Source of the DNA: Balneolales bacterium
GTDB taxonomy: Bacteria > Bacteroidota > Rhodothermia > Balneolales > Natronogracilivirgulaceae
DNA length: 7,158 nt
Assembly (NCBI GenBank): GCA_007133995.1
Contig: SLLP01000078.1
Location: forward strand, 1 to 7,158
Direction: 5' to 3'
This document shows, one piece after another, positions 6,691 through 7,158 of this stretch. The position numbers and the translations under genes are program-made. Numbering within the stretch: position 1 is the stretch's first letter; every line of letters starts with the position of its first letter. The notes under the pieces are model-generated. The model was not told where the DNA came from. It searched no databases and saw only the letters and a list, made by a program, of their open reading frames with translations.

Positions 6691-7158
6691 TCAGGTTGTT
6701 TTGCTTTGACTTTCCATGCCCAGTCGCTCAATATTCCCATTTTCTGATGCATATCGCATAGAAGCTTCGACAAATTTCACAAATAGCGGATGAGGTCGAT
6801 TTACGGTACTTTTCAACTCCGGATGAAACTGCACGCCAACAAACCAGGGATGATCTTCCGCCTCAACAATCTCAACAAGATCGCGTTCGGGATTTCGCCC
6901 GGTTACATGCAGGCCCTGAAGTGCCAGGTCATTGATATAGCGGTTGTTCAGCTCATAGCGATGACGATGGCGCTCACTGATCAAAGGCTGACCGTAGGCA
7001 TGTGCAACATGTGAATCATCTTCAAGTGCGCAATCGTAGGCTCCCAACCGCATGGTGCCTCCCTTGTCGTTGATGTTCTTCTGCTCCAGCATGAGATCCA
7101 CAATCGGATAGCTTGTCTCAGGATTGAATTCCGTGCTGTTGGCGTCATCCCATCCGCA
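6691..7158 (-). CDS. pyrG: CTP synthase, C-terminal part (glutamine amidotransferase domain)
   Basis: The last 155 codons of a minus-strand gene whose 5' part lies beyond the right edge; the frame is open to the window end. CTP synthase converts UTP to CTP using ATP and ammonia released from glutamine by its C-terminal class I amidotransferase domain. The fragment begins CGWDDANSTEFNPET, typical of CTP synthase, and continues with GGTMRLGAYDC, ISERHRHRYE (the conserved RHRHRYE region) and VGVQFHPELKS. In the last, His112 and Glu114 of the fragment complete the amidotransferase triad; the cysteine nucleophile is outside the window. The GTG at 7101 is an internal valine, not a start. The C-terminal tail after the domain is short and polar, ending SQSKTT. 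The Nudix hydrolase gene follows after one base. Confidence 0.97.
   Translation of the reverse strand, partial: CGWDDANSTEFNPETSYPIVDLMLEQKNINDKGGTMRLGAYDCALEDDSHVAHAYGQPLISERHRHRYELNNRYINDLALQGLHVTGRNPERDLVEIVEAEDHPWFVGVQFHPELKSTVNRPHPLFVKFVEASMRYASENGNIERLGMESQSKTT

Noticed and set aside
6354..6761. Plus-strand open frame of 135 codons
   Set aside because: It lies opposite the Nudix box and the pyrG end, both with strong motif support on the minus strand.
6690..6773. 28-residue upstream extension of the Nudix hydrolase
   Set aside because: It would overlap the pyrG coding region by more than 80 bases and adds no Nudix-type sequence, whereas the ATG at 6689 sits one base after the pyrG stop and fits the usual domain start.

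Overview
The window is an ordinary, densely coded chromosomal segment of a bacterium, with no mobile-element, CRISPR, phage or RNA-gene signal that I could find. The protein types suggest the Bacteroidota/Balneolota/Rhodothermota (FCB) group. The S41 protease carries the long charged helical C-terminal tail I associate with FCB homologues, the transglycosylase is an MltD-type enzyme with three LysM repeats, and start codons mostly lack a clear Shine-Dalgarno sequence. Base composition looks moderate. The lineage is an inference; I lean towards Balneolota.

All genes but one are on the minus strand, so minus-strand transcription runs from right to left. At the right edge is the C-terminal end of CTP synthase (pyrG, 6691-7158), followed after one base by a Nudix hydrolase (6216-6689). 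A plus-strand GNAT acetyltransferase (5718-6182) converges on the Nudix gene and diverges from the next minus gene. The 132-bp divergent gap (5586-5717) must hold both promoters and contains two small palindromes. Next comes a glutamine-dependent NAD+ synthetase (nadE, 3912-5585), followed by a hairpin plus T-tract that looks like an intrinsic terminator (3821-3852).

The last block is a probable cell-envelope operon: a secreted LysM lytic transglycosylase (1766-3781), a membrane-anchored S41 C-terminal processing protease (74-1720), and the first 24 codons of a PHP-domain metal-dependent phosphoesterase at the left edge (1-74). The start of the PHP gene overlaps the protease stop codon as TAATG.

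Functionally the region combines nucleotide and cofactor metabolism (CTP synthesis, Nudix hydrolysis, NAD+ synthesis) with envelope maintenance (peptidoglycan cleavage and periplasmic proteolysis). Nothing here amounts to a clearly undescribed system. The points worth a second look are the gene couplings (protease/PHP, pyrG/Nudix, transglycosylase/protease) and the undefined N-terminal region of the transglycosylase.
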